From Acidobacteriota bacterium (GTDB taxonomy: Bacteria > Acidobacteriota > Polarisedimenticolia > JACPZX01), in NCBI GenBank assembly GCA_016195325.1, contig JACPZX010000057.1:1-43282 (forward strand): 43,282 nt of DNA, read 5' to 3'. Every line of letters starts with the position of its first letter. Position 1 is the first letter of the stretch. Below the pieces are notes generated by a model that did not search any database, was not told where the DNA came from, and saw nothing but the letters and a program-made list of their open reading frames with translations. Both the position numbers and the translations under genes were made by a program. Positions 21,057 through 31,600 of the stretch are shown piece after piece.

Positions 21057-21151
21057 CGGACACATCCCGCCCGCGGGACGGAGATGGGCAACACGGACGT
21101 ACCCTGAACGTTCGTGGACATTCTTCCGACCCGGGACGGTTCGGGTGAGTC

Positions 21152-23050
21152 ATGAGGGAGGTCTCGAAGCTCGATCTTCCCGACAGGGAAGGGGTCGAAC
21201 GGAGAATCCGCGAGGCTGTCCGCAATCTGGATCCCGAGCTCCGGATGGATGAGCTGGAGCTGACGCATCTCACCGACATCGTCACGAATCACGCGCTGCT
21301 CCTGAACGACCTGTACAGCGGCCGCCGGCTCGACCAGATCATGGGGCAGGAGCCGAGCGCCGTCTTCCACTCGATCTCGGAGCTGTCGCGCCGCGATGAC
21401 GAGATCCCGGCCGACGCGATCCACCAGATCCGCAGCATCCCCGACGACGTCCGCGTCGTCGGCGACAAGTGCCTCTACGACGTCGGCCTCTTCGGCCGCC
21501 AGGACTACCAGGGGCTCGACCTCCGGCAGCTCGGCGTGAGGTGCTACCACCTCGCGTCGGATCTCCTCCAGCACCTCGCCGACGACCGCCGCCTCCGCGA
21601 CTACTTCCGGCAGAACCGGATGGGGCCCATGCCGATCGAGGAGGAGGTCGTCTTCCTGAAGCAGTGCGCCTCGCGTTTCGGAGTCTACGCGAACCTCCTC
21701 CGGGGCCTGAAGATCTTCGAGCCCATCGGATCGTCGAGCACGAGCGGCTCCGTGAGCGCCCCCGCCGTGACGCGAACGGCCCCCGCGCCTCCGCTGTCGC
21801 CGCCGCTCGACCCCGATGCGCTCATCGACGAGGTCGTGCCTCCGCGCGAGACGCGCGGCGGTTCGAAGGCGCCCCTCGCGGAGCGCGCCGACCCTCGATC
21901 GCCGCAGGTCCTCGGGGCGGAGGCCCTTCCGAGGCGGGACCTCCTGTCCCTCTACGAGCGCCTCGTCCTCTTCTCGAACCTCGACGTGCCGGCCCTTCGC
22001 GCCGAGCTGAACCGCGTGGTCGTCGATCAGCCCGACGCGGTCTCGGCGCTGTGCGACGAGCTCTCGCTGTACGCGACGGGGACGCAGAACCTGAACCGCC
22101 CCGCGTCGTTCTTCCTGGTCGGGCCGACGGGAGTCGGGAAGAACCACCTCGCCGAGTGCCTGGTGCGGGCTCTCCAGGGGAGATGGGGGATCGAGGTCCC
22201 GTTCCTCCTCCTCGAGGGGCCGCAGTACACGTACCCCTCCGACATCAACGAGCTGAAGGGGGCGGCCCGCGGCTTCATCCGCAGCGACGAGGAGGGGATC
22301 CTCACCGAGTTCTACGAGCGGGCCTCCGGGGCGCCGCTCTCCGTCATCCTGATCGACGAAGTCGAGAAGTCGCACCCGCAGCTCCGGAAGTTCTTCCTCG
22401 GGCTGATGGATCGCGGCACGACGATGGACAACCACGGCGACACGCTCCACTTCGTCAACACGCTCTTCATCTATACGTCGAACATCGGCTACTCGCGCCT
22501 CCAGACCTCGACGCAGCCGATAGGGTTCGGCGACGCGGCCGCCGCGGACGAGTTCAAGCACCGCGAGGTCGTGCAGGATCTCAAGAAGGTGCTCAGCCCG
22601 GAGTTCGTGAACCGGGTCAGCGTCATCCGTTTCCGCCCGCTCTCGAGGGCGTCGGTCGAGCGCATCTTCGACCTCGAGTTCGAGAAGATCGCCAACCGGT
22701 ACCGGGAGATGCAGGGGATCGCCCTCGGCCTGACCCCCGCGGCGCGGGAGGAGATGATCCGCCAGGGGTACAGCCCCGAGTACGGCGCGCGGCCGCTGGC
22801 GCGCCTCATCAACTCGGTGTGCAACATCGAGGTCAGCAAGCGCCTCAAGCGCGACGAGAGCCGCGACATCCGCGAGACGGCCGAGCTCCTCGGCTGGCTG
22901 CGAGAGGCGCGCGAGGGAAAGAGGGCGCTCGACCCGGTGACGCTCGCCCGCGTCCTCGAGCAGGCGCGCGTCCACGTGAGCTACTCGACGCTCGCCATCG
23001 ACTGGGACGGCGCCGCGTTCAGCTACACGCCGACCGGGAGGCCCCACTGA
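21152..23050 (+). CDS. single-domain AAA+ ATPase of the Clp/HSP100 type with an unrecognised N-terminal domain
   Basis: The 632-residue protein has three parts. Residues 1-190 are a mostly helical domain that I do not recognise and that is not the Clp-N repeat. About 195-270 is a Pro/Ala/Ser-rich linker. About 275-610 is one AAA+ module resembling the second ATPase domain of ClpA/ClpB: FFLVGPTGVGKNHLAECL (Walker A, 324-331), a YTYPSDINELKGAARGF pore/insert region, VILIDEVEKSHPQLRKFF (Walker B, Asp402-Glu403), LFIYTSNIGY (sensor 1), LSPEFVNRV (Arg finger) and SPEYGARPLARLI (sensor 2). The Thr/Ser after the Walker A Lys is Asn331, which is unusual. No LGF/IGF-type ClpP loop was found. The final TGA overlaps the next gene. 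Likely an unfoldase or remodelling ATPase with unknown substrate. Confidence 0.85.
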   Translation: MREVSKLDLPDREGVERRIREAVRNLDPELRMDELELTHLTDIVTNHALLLNDLYSGRRLDQIMGQEPSAVFHSISELSRRDDEIPADAIHQIRSIPDDVRVVGDKCLYDVGLFGRQDYQGLDLRQLGVRCYHLASDLLQHLADDRRLRDYFRQNRMGPMPIEEEVVFLKQCASRFGVYANLLRGLKIFEPIGSSSTSGSVSAPAVTRTAPAPPLSPPLDPDALIDEVVPPRETRGGSKAPLAERADPRSPQVLGAEALPRRDLLSLYERLVLFSNLDVPALRAELNRVVVDQPDAVSALCDELSLYATGTQNLNRPASFFLVGPTGVGKNHLAECLVRALQGRWGIEVPFLLLEGPQYTYPSDINELKGAARGFIRSDEEGILTEFYERASGAPLSVILIDEVEKSHPQLRKFFLGLMDRGTTMDNHGDTLHFVNTLFIYTSNIGYSRLQTSTQPIGFGDAAAADEFKHREVVQDLKKVLSPEFVNRVSVIRFRPLSRASVERIFDLEFEKIANRYREMQGIALGLTPAAREEMIRQGYSPEYGARPLARLINSVCNIEVSKRLKRDESRDIRETAELLGWLREAREGKRALDPVTLARVLEQARVHVSYSTLAIDWDGAAFSYTPTGRPH

Positions 23051-23751
23051 CGGCCGGCACTCCCGCGCCGCCGCTCATCCTCACTCTCCGCGCGCTCATC
23101 GAGCGCACGTACGATCTCGACACGGGCCTTCCGGACATCGCCCCGTTCATCATCGGCGACGAGGGGTACGCGCGCTTCTACGAGGGGCGCGAGGTGGCGC
23201 AGAAGATCGGCGCGTGGGGCGGCGCCCAGGAGGAGCGGACGGCGCGCACCCTTGTCCGCGAGGAGGCGGGCGGCGTCCGCGTGGCGCTCTACTACCCCGA
23301 TCGGCTGATCCGGAATCTCGAGCGGCGGGATCCGTCGCGCCACCTCGGCGACGAGAACGTGGACGACTTCGCGACGCTGGTGGAGGAGCTCGACCATTTC
23401 CTCACCATCGCCGACCGGCACCGCGCTCGCGGGGCGATGTCGCTCCTCGAGCTCGAGCTGCACGCGAACGTGACGAAGGCGCTCACCCTCGAGATCTTCG
23501 TCGCGCGGCTCCGCGGCGTGAGCCGGCTCGCGGCGTCCGACCGCGCGTGGGTGCGGCACCATCTCTTCGACAAGAACGAGTACGACGACGACGATCGCGA
23601 GGTCCGCGGGCGCTACCGCGACGCGGCGGCCCTCGCGGTGAGGTACCTCGACCACGTCCGCGCCCTTCCCGCCGCCGCGCGGCCCCGGGAATTGAGGCTC
23701 TTCCACCGCCTCACGCATCAGCAGAAGCTCGAGCGCATCCACCGCGCCTGA
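23047..23751 (+). CDS. uncharacterised protein coupled to the Clp-like ATPase, probable CTG start
   Basis: I do not recognise this 234-residue protein. The frame has no ATG, GTG or TTG near its beginning. The best start is CTG at 23047, which overlaps the ATPase stop as CTGA and is preceded by GGGAGG (about 23037-23042) at normal spacing. Protein-like sequence starts immediately (LILTLRALIERTYDLDTGLP). It is soluble, predicted largely helical and rich in charged residues, with EELDHFLTIADRHR, LLELELHANVTKAL and WVRHHLFDKNEYDDDD. Several Glu/His pairs could bind metal, as in ferritin-like bundles, but this is speculation. Tight coupling suggests that it works with the ATPase, as an adaptor, substrate or partner. 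Confidence 0.75.
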   Translation: MTAGTPAPPLILTLRALIERTYDLDTGLPDIAPFIIGDEGYARFYEGREVAQKIGAWGGAQEERTARTLVREEAGGVRVALYYPDRLIRNLERRDPSRHLGDENVDDFATLVEELDHFLTIADRHRARGAMSLLELELHANVTKALTLEIFVARLRGVSRLAASDRAWVRHHLFDKNEYDDDDREVRGRYRDAAALAVRYLDHVRALPAAARPRELRLFHRLTHQQKLERIHRA

Positions 23752-23758
23752 CGGGCCG

Positions 23759-24964
23759 TCAGGCGGCGGGCGACACCTCCTCCGGAGGCTTCAGGCGGCG
23801 GAAGGCCGCGTAGAGCAGGATGTCGTAGCCGATCTTGAGCCCGGCGCCGGCGAAGAGCGGCATCGCGAGCGACACCCCCGACATGAAGAGCCCCGCGAAC
23901 GAGGGGGCCACCGCCCACGCCCCCATCCTCACCAGGTTCGTGACGCCGGAGGCGAACGTCCTCTCCTCGGGGCGGACCATGGCCATCACGTACGACTGGC
24001 GCGTCGGGACGTCCATTTCGACGAGCCCCTCCCGGAGCAGGAAGAGCACGGCCGCGATCGGAAACGACGGAGCCCACGCCACGGTGAGCAGGAGGAGGCT
24101 CGACGGGATGTGCGTGAAAACCATCGTGTTGACGAGGCCGATCCGCTTCGCGAGCCAGGCCGCGGCCAGATGAGAGCCTGCGTTCGCGACCCGCGCGCCG
24201 AAGAAGAGGAGCCCGATCTCGGCGACGCCGACTCCGAAGCGCTCGTAGAAGAAGAAGGAGAGGAGCGCGGCCGTGAGAAAGCCCCCGCCGAGGCTGTCGA
24301 GGGCGAAGAGGGAGGAGATGCGGACGAGCACGCGGCGGCTCTCGGGGGCGAGGCGGACCGGGCGACGATCCCCCGCGGCCTCGATCGCCGGCGAGAGCCC
24401 GGTGTAGAGGATGGCCGTGGCGAACAGGATCGCCGCGTAGAGGCCGATCGCGATCCGGAACGACGCCGGTTCGGAGGCGACGCCGGATCGGGCGAGCCAG
24501 GCCGGCGTCGAGGCCGCGAGGCCGCCGAGGGCGTGGCCGATGTCCTGGAGCACGTTGTACCACGCGAAGGCGCGCGTTCTTTCGGCGTCCGCGGCCGTGG
24601 CCGGGAGAATCGCCTGATCGATCACGAGCGCGGCGCCGCGATCGCGCCCCATCCCGTTGAGCATGCCGAGGAACGCGGCCGCGCCGAGCAGGCTCGGGTC
24701 CTCGCCCAGCGCGAAGAGCGCGCCGCCCGCCGCGCCCAGGAGCGAGAGGGCGATGAGCATCCGCCGCCGGCCGAGGCGATCGGCCGCGACGGCGGCGACG
24801 AGGGCGGCGACCGCGCCGGCCGCGAGGCCCGCGCCGACGATGCCGCCGATGGCGGCGGGGGTGAGGCCGACTCGCGCGAGGTGGACGCCGGCGAGGACGC
24901 CGATCATTCCGGTGGCGAGCGCGCGCAGGAAGGCGACGGTGTAGAGGATCGCGCGGTCGTTCAC
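23759..24964 (-). CDS. MFS transporter
   Basis: The 401-residue product has about twelve hydrophobic helices and the MFS motif A-like loop ADRLGRRRML between helices 2 and 3 (near residue 62), with a second-half counterpart AAWLAKRIGLVNTM. The segment GMGRDRGAALVIDQAILP near residue 105 and MDVPTRQSYVMAMVRPEERT near 320 are typical of a subgroup of uncharacterised bacterial MFS exporters. The substrate is unknown. The start is GTG at 24964, 13 bases after the pyrE stop, so it is probably translated from the pyrE message. It converges with the ATPase-partner gene; the two stops are seven bases apart, with no room for a separate terminator. Confidence 0.88.
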   Translation of the reverse strand: MNDRAILYTVAFLRALATGMIGVLAGVHLARVGLTPAAIGGIVGAGLAAGAVAALVAAVAADRLGRRRMLIALSLLGAAGGALFALGEDPSLLGAAAFLGMLNGMGRDRGAALVIDQAILPATAADAERTRAFAWYNVLQDIGHALGGLAASTPAWLARSGVASEPASFRIAIGLYAAILFATAILYTGLSPAIEAAGDRRPVRLAPESRRVLVRISSLFALDSLGGGFLTAALLSFFFYERFGVGVAEIGLLFFGARVANAGSHLAAAWLAKRIGLVNTMVFTHIPSSLLLLTVAWAPSFPIAAVLFLLREGLVEMDVPTRQSYVMAMVRPEERTFASGVTNLVRMGAWAVAPSFAGLFMSGVSLAMPLFAGAGLKIGYDILLYAAFRRLKPPEEVSPAA

Positions 24965-24977
24965 CGCTGCCGGCGGC

Positions 24978-25550
24978 CTACGGGTCGCGCAGGGCGGCGA
25001 AGTCGGATTTCACGAACAGCGGCTGGTACGAGGCGAGGGGGACGCGCTTCCGAATCGCCTCGCCTCCACCCTCCTCGCGATCGACGAGCGGCATGACCGC
25101 GACGACCTTCAGCCCGGCCTCCTCCGCCGAGGCGATCGCGTCGAGCGTGGAGCCGCCGGTCGTGACGACGTCCTCGACGATCACCACCTTCGTGCCCCGG
25201 GCGGGAGGGTTCTCGATCTTCTTCTGGGTTCCGTGCGTCTTGACCTCGCGCCGGACCATGAACCCCGCGATGGGCGTCCCGCGGAGCGCGCTGAGCTGGA
25301 CGACGGCGGCGGTGATCGGCACCGCGCCCACGATGGCCCCGCCGATGGCGCCAGGCTTCTCGGGGAGGTTTCCGATCCTTTCGAGCACGATCTCCGCGAC
25401 CAACGGAAGGCTTCGCGGGTCCAACACCGCGACACGGCAATCGAGGTAGTAGTTCGAGATCTTCCCGGACGCCAGGGTGATCCCCTCCGGACGGTGGAGG
25501 AGGCACTTCTCCTCGATGAAATGCCGAAGTTTCTCGCGCGGGGTGGTCAT
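24978..25550 (-). CDS. pyrE: orotate phosphoribosyltransferase
   Basis: PyrE joins orotate to PRPP to make OMP in pyrimidine synthesis. From ATG 25550 the protein is 190 residues, close to the short PyrE class. It shows FIEEKCLLHRPEGITLASGK near the start, SNYYLDCR, the GAIVGAVPITAAVV segment, and the PRPP-binding motif VVIVEDVVTTGGSTLDAI near residue 122. An upstream in-frame ATG at 25583 would add 11 residues with no family match; GAGG just before 25550 supports the shorter form. It is the first gene of a two-gene unit with the MFS transporter. It is transcribed divergently from the giant subtilase gene. Confidence 0.95.
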   Translation of the reverse strand: MTTPREKLRHFIEEKCLLHRPEGITLASGKISNYYLDCRVAVLDPRSLPLVAEIVLERIGNLPEKPGAIGGAIVGAVPITAAVVQLSALRGTPIAGFMVRREVKTHGTQKKIENPPARGTKVVIVEDVVTTGGSTLDAIASAEEAGLKVVAVMPLVDREEGGGEAIRKRVPLASYQPLFVKSDFAALRDP

Positions 25551-25673
25551 GGGGCCTCGTTTCGTGAGGCTATCCCGCCGCATCGGCCGCCGTCAAACGA
25601 GGGCCGCAAGAGGCTCTTCGGTCTATACTTGGCTCAAAGCGCGGCCAGGGCAGGCCGGGGAAGGGTGAGGGGG

Positions 25674-28600
25674 ATGCAGCGTTCGTGCGCCCGGAAACGG
25701 GCGCGGCGTCTGTCTTCCAGCATATTTGTGGTCGCCGGGGCGATCCTGGCCCTGTCGATCGCGTGGGCCTCGATGTCCAGCGCGTCGGCCGCGGGCGCCG
25801 GACGGGCTGGAGCCGGCGCGATCTACGGGCCTCACGCCGCCGGCACCGTCATCGTCAAGCTGAAGTCGCGGGCGACGCCGGGCGATCACGAGAGCCTCCG
25901 CGCGGAGCTCGGCGCCACGCGCCGTCACACCTTCCGCAGCGGCGCGGAGCACTGGAAGCTCCCCCCGGGCCTCTCCACCGAGGAGGCGATCGCGCGCCTG
26001 CGGCGGAACCCGAAGGTCGAGTACGCCGAGCCGGACTACGTCGTCCAGACGGCGATCGCGCCGAACGATCCGGGCTACCCGCAGCTCTACGGCCTTCACA
26101 ACGCCGGCCAGACCGGAGGCAAGCCCGGCGCCGACATCCACGCCGAGCAGGCGTGGGACCTCACCACCGGCTCACGCGGCGCCCTCGTCGCGGTGATCGA
26201 CACCGGCATCGATCTCCACCATCCCGATCTCGAGGCCAACATCTGGACGAACCCCGGTGAGATTCCGGGGAACGGCATCGACGACGACGGGAACGGGCTC
26301 ATTGACGACGTGCACGGCTGGGACTTCGCGAACGACGACAACGATCCGTCCGACGACAACGGCCACGGGACGCACGTGTCGGGGACAATCGGCGCGATCG
26401 GCGACAACGGCGTCGGCGTCGTGGGGGTGTGCTGGCAGGTCAGCATCGTTCCCTTGAAATTCCTCGACGCCTCGGGGAGCGGGTTCACCTCGAACGCCAT
26501 CCGGGCGATCGACTACGCCACGAGCCTCCACGTCCGCGTGATGAGCAACTCCTGGAGCGGCTCCCAGTTCACGAGCGCGCTGCTCGAGGCCATCCAGTCG
26601 GCGGCCGCGGCCGACATCCTCTTCGTCGCCGCCGCGGGAAACAACGGCACCAACGACGACGCGATCCCGGCGTATCCGGCCGCCTACGACGCGCCGAACA
26701 TCATCGCCGTCGCCGCGACCGACGACAACGACGAGAAGGCCTCCTTCACGAACTACGGCCCCACGACCGTCGACATCGCCGCGCCGGGGGTGGACATCCT
26801 CAGCACCGTCCCGGGCGGGTACGGCTTCAAGAGCGGGACGTCGATGGCGACCCCGATGGTGTCCGGGGCGGCGGCGCTTCTCTTCGGAGCGGCCCCGTCC
26901 CTTTCGGCCCTCGCCGCGCGCGACCTCCTCCTGGTGAAGGCCGATCCCCTTCCCAGCCTCACCGGCTTCATCGCGACGGGAGCGCGCCTGAACGCCTTCG
27001 CGCCCCTCCTCGGGCAGGACACCACCCCCCCCGGGGCCATCGCGGATCTGGCGGCGACCGGCGCCACGAGCGGCTCGATCTTCCTCTCCTTCACCGCGAC
27101 CGGCGACGACGGATCGTCGGGGACGGCGGCCTCGTACGACGTGCGCTTCGCGACGTCGCCGATCGACGCGTCGAGCTTCGACGCCGCGACCAGAGCGACG
27201 GGCGCTCCCAGGCCGGGACCGGCCGGGTCGCCCCAGGCGATGGAGGTGACCGGTCTCCTCGCCGGGACGACGTATTATCTGGCGCTCGAAGCGATCGACG
27301 AGTTCGGGAACCGCGGCCCGGTGAGCAACGCGGCGTCGGCCACGACCCTCCCGCCGCCGACGATCGCGACCTCACCTGCGTCGTTCACCGAGTCGCTTCC
27401 CACGGGAGCATCGGTGACGCGGCCCCTCACGATCCGCAACGCCGGGCTCGGGACGCTCGACTGGCGCATCCCCGTCCCGGAGCTCGCGCTCCCTGCGAGC
27501 GCGAACGCCGCGGGAGATGCCACGGCGGCCGGCGCCGGAGGCCCCGATCCGTTCGGCTACCGGTACGTCGACAGCGATGAGCCCGGCGAGCCCCCCTTCG
27601 CGTGGTCCGATCTGGCGTCGACCGGCACGCCGATCGCCGGGATGACGGGCGACACCCAGTTCTCGTCGCCCATCGCCCTCGGCTTCAAGTTCCCCTTCTA
27701 CGGCGGCCTCTTCGACACGGTGCGCGTCGCGACGGACGGGTACCTCACCTTCACGAGCACTCTCGCCTCCGGCCAGAACGTCTCGCTCCCGAGCGCCAAC
27801 GCGCCCGCGAACCTCGTCGCCCCGTTCTGGGCTGACCTCGACTTCAAGGGGACGGGCCGCGCCGTCTACGTCGCCGACGGCAGCTCGTTCACCGTGCAGT
27901 ACACGGCGACGCCCCGCTTCAGCGGCGGAGGCGTGTACACGTTCCAGGTCACGCTGAGGGACACCGGGGAGATCTCCTTCCGCTATCTCGCGATGACGGG
28001 GCCGACCAACATCGCGACGGTGGGGCTCCAGGACGGGACGCAGACGGACGCTCTCCAGATCGCGTTCAACGAGCCGTACGTCCACGACCGGCTCGCCGTG
28101 AGGCTGATCCCTCTCGCCCAGTGGCTGACCACTTCCCCTTCGAGCGGGCGGCTCTTTGCGGGGGAGAGCCAGGAGATCGCCGTCAAGATCGACGCGGGCC
28201 GCCTTTCGGTGGGGACCTACCTGGGAAGCGTCGTCGTCGAGAACAACGACCCGGCGAGCCCCGAGGCCCGGCACGACGTGACGCTCGGCGTGACGGGGGC
28301 TTCGGCGATCGACGTCGAGCCCCGGTCGATCGAGTTCGGCACCGTCTTCGCCGGGTTCGCGTCGGTCGCCTCGTTCACCGTCGCCAACACCGGCACCGAC
28401 GACCTGCACGTCGCGTCGATCGCGGCCGGCGATCCCGCCGTCTCGTTCGCTCCGGCCTCGTTCACCCTCCCGGTGGGTGGCCGGATCCTCGTCACGGCCA
28501 CCTACGCGCCGGCGGCCCCCTCGGCGCTCGCCACGTCGCTCGTCATCGGGAGCGACGCGGGGAACGCCCCCGGCCCCGCCGTCGCGATCCACGGCGTCGC

Positions 28601-31600
28601 CATTCCAGCGCCGGCGCTCGCCGCGTCGCCGGCCGCGCTCAGCGCGTCGCTTCGAACGGGGGAGATGGCGACCGCGACGCTCACCCTCACGAATCCCGGC
28701 GCCGCCGATCTCGACGTCGATCTCGCGCCCGAGCAGGGGACGGCGTCCATCACCTCGTTCCCGCCTCCACCGGTCGTGTCGAACGGAGGGTTCGAGACCG
28801 GGAACTTCAGCGGGTGGAGCGCGATCACGAACGGCCGCCGCACCGGGCAGGGGTGGACCCCCGCGCGCGCCGGCTCCGGGTTCTTCGGGAACAGCCGGCC
28901 GCTCGAGGGGACCTTCGACGCGGTGAACGCGTTCGACGGCGAATCGCGCCTCATCTACACCCTTTCGCAGAGCATCCAGGTGCCGGCGGCGACGCTGGCC
29001 GCCGAGCTGAGCTACTACGACCGCATCCAGTTCGACAGCCTCGGGCTGCCGATCTCGTTCCCGCGCGTCTACGACGCGCGGATCGAAGATCCGAACAACG
29101 GAGCGCTCCTCGCCCCCGTCGTGCACCTCGAGATCAAGCTGAACGGCCGCCCGTACACCGACCTCGGGTGGCAGCGGCGATCGGTCGACCTCACGCCGTT
29201 CGCCGGACGGACGGTGCGGCTCGTCATCCGGGAGACGATCCCGGAGTCTTTCACCGGCCCGGCGCTGATCGAGTTCGACGCCTTCCGCATCGGCTCGGCG
29301 CTCCTTCACACGTGGCTCGACGTCGCTCCGAGGCACGCCACGATCCCCGCGGGAGGCACGGCGGATTTCGGCGTCGCCTTCGATGCGACCGGGTCGTCCG
29401 CCGCGGTCTACCAGGGAAGCCTCCGCGTGGACGCCGGCGGGCAGGCGGCCGTCGCGCGCGTCCCGGCGACGCTCACCGTGCGCAACGCCCCCGACATCGT
29501 CGTCGCGAGAACGGTGGAGTCGGCCCCCGACGTCGCCGCGTACTTCACGGCAGGCGCCACGACGCTCCACCGGTTCCCGGTGTCGGACCCCCCGATCGGG
29601 TCGGGGACCCTCGAGCTGACGGCGACGGGAGATTACGGGAACAACCTCGAGAGCGCCACCATGTCGGTGGAGGGGGCCGTCGTCGGAACGATTGGCCTGA
29701 CCGGAGCCGACTGCTTCCCCGCGACACTGACCTTTCCGATCGACGCGGCGCCCCTCGCGGCCGCGGCGGCCGACGGCGTCGTCACGGTCGACGTCCGGAA
29801 CACGAACGACGTGGGTATCGTCTGCGCCGTCAACTCGCACGCCGTGAAGCTGACGTACCGGACGCTCGCACGCGCCCTCGACTTCGGCTCCTTCTTCGTC
29901 GGCCTCACGCGATCGATCGACCTCACGATCGAGAACCTGGGGACCGACATCCTGAACGTCACCTCGATCGCCAGCGACGACGCCTCGTTCCGTCCGGCGT
30001 TCGCGTCCGTGCGCCTCGCGCCGGGGACGGCGCGGACGGTCCGCGTCGAGTTCGAGCCGCCGGCCGTCGGCGACTTCCGCGGCACCCTCACCATTTCGAG
30101 CGACGATCCCGATACGCCGCGGGTCACGCTTCCCCTCGCGGGGACGGCGCTCCCGGCCCCCGTGGCCAGCGCCGCTCCCGCGGCGCTTTCGACGACGCTC
30201 GTGGAAGGGATGACGGAGCACGACACCCTGACGCTTTCGAACGCCGGAGGGAGCCCGCTCTCGTTCACCCTCCGCGCGGCGCCGCTCCCCTTCGCGCGGG
30301 CCGCCGCGGCCTCCGGCTCGCCCATCGGCCCGGGTGTGGCGCTCGTCACCGAGTTCTCGTCGGGGGAGCTCTCGTCGGTCGACACGACGAGCGGCGCCGT
30401 CACCCGCATCGCCAGCGGCCTCGCCGGGCCGAACAAGGGCCTCGTCGTGAGCGCCGGGGGGAACGTCGTCTACGTCGCGGAGTCCCTCAGCGGGGAGGTC
30501 GTCGGTCTCGATCTCGTGGCGCGATCGATCCGCGTCATCGCCGCGGGGCTCAGCTTCCCGAACGGCCTCGCGCTGAGCCCGAACGGCGAGTCGCTCTACG
30601 TGACCGACACCACCACGAACCGGCTCGTGCGGGTGAACCTCCTCAGCGGCGCCGCGACCCCCGTCGTCTCGAGCCTCGTCGGGCCGAACGGGGTCACGAT
30701 CAACGCCGCCGGCGACACGGCGTACATCGCGGACACGGGCGACGCCGCGCTCGTGAGGGTCGATCTCGCGACCGGGAAGCTCTCCGCCGTCGCCTCGGGG
30801 CTGAACGGGCCGGTGGCCGTCGTCCTCGATCCCTCGGAGACGATCGCCTACGTGGCCGAGTCCGGAGGCGGATCGATCGACGCCGTCGCGCTCGCGACGG
30901 GGACGGTGAGGCCGGTCGTCGCGGGCCTCGATCACCCGGGGAGCCTGACGCTGAGCGCCGACGGCCAAGTCATCTTCGTGACGGAGTTCAGCGCCGGCAC
31001 GCTCGACTCCGTCGACATCGGCACGGGCACCATCGCGCGCGTCGCGACGGGCCTGGGAGGCCCGGTCGGCGTCACGTTCGGCACGCTGCCGACGTACCTG
31101 GCCCTCACCCCCGCCACGGGAACCGTTCCCCCGTTCGGCTCGGTCGACGTCGACGTCGCGGTGGACAGCACGGGGCTCTTCTCGGGAACGTACGCGAACG
31201 ACATCGACATCCTGTCGGACGACCCGGTGCGCCCGCTTCTCGTCGTCCCGTCCACGCTGACGGTCATCGGCGTCCCGAGGATCAAGCTCACGGGCCCGCT
31301 CATCATCCTCGAGTCGAACCGATCCTTCTTCACGCGGGGCGCCCTCACGACCCATCGCTTCCCGATCACGGTGCCTCCCGGCGGCGCCGGGACGGCCGAG
31401 CTGATCGCCAACGGCGATTTCGGGGATCCGACCGAAACGGCGACTCTCGCGGTCGAGGGGACGATCCTCGGCTCGATCGGCGGCATCGGCACCGATTGCG
31501 CCACCGCGTCGGCGGTCTTCCCTGTCAGCGACGCCGCGCTCGAGGCGGCGGCGGCCGACGGCGTCCTCGAGATCACGGTGCAGAACTCCGTCGACGCCGC

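Noticed and set aside
21100-21115. GAACGTTC palindrome upstream of the Clp-like ATPase gene as a LexA-type box
   Set aside because: The half-sites lack the spacer found in known SOS boxes and the sequence is only an eight-base palindrome, likely by chance.
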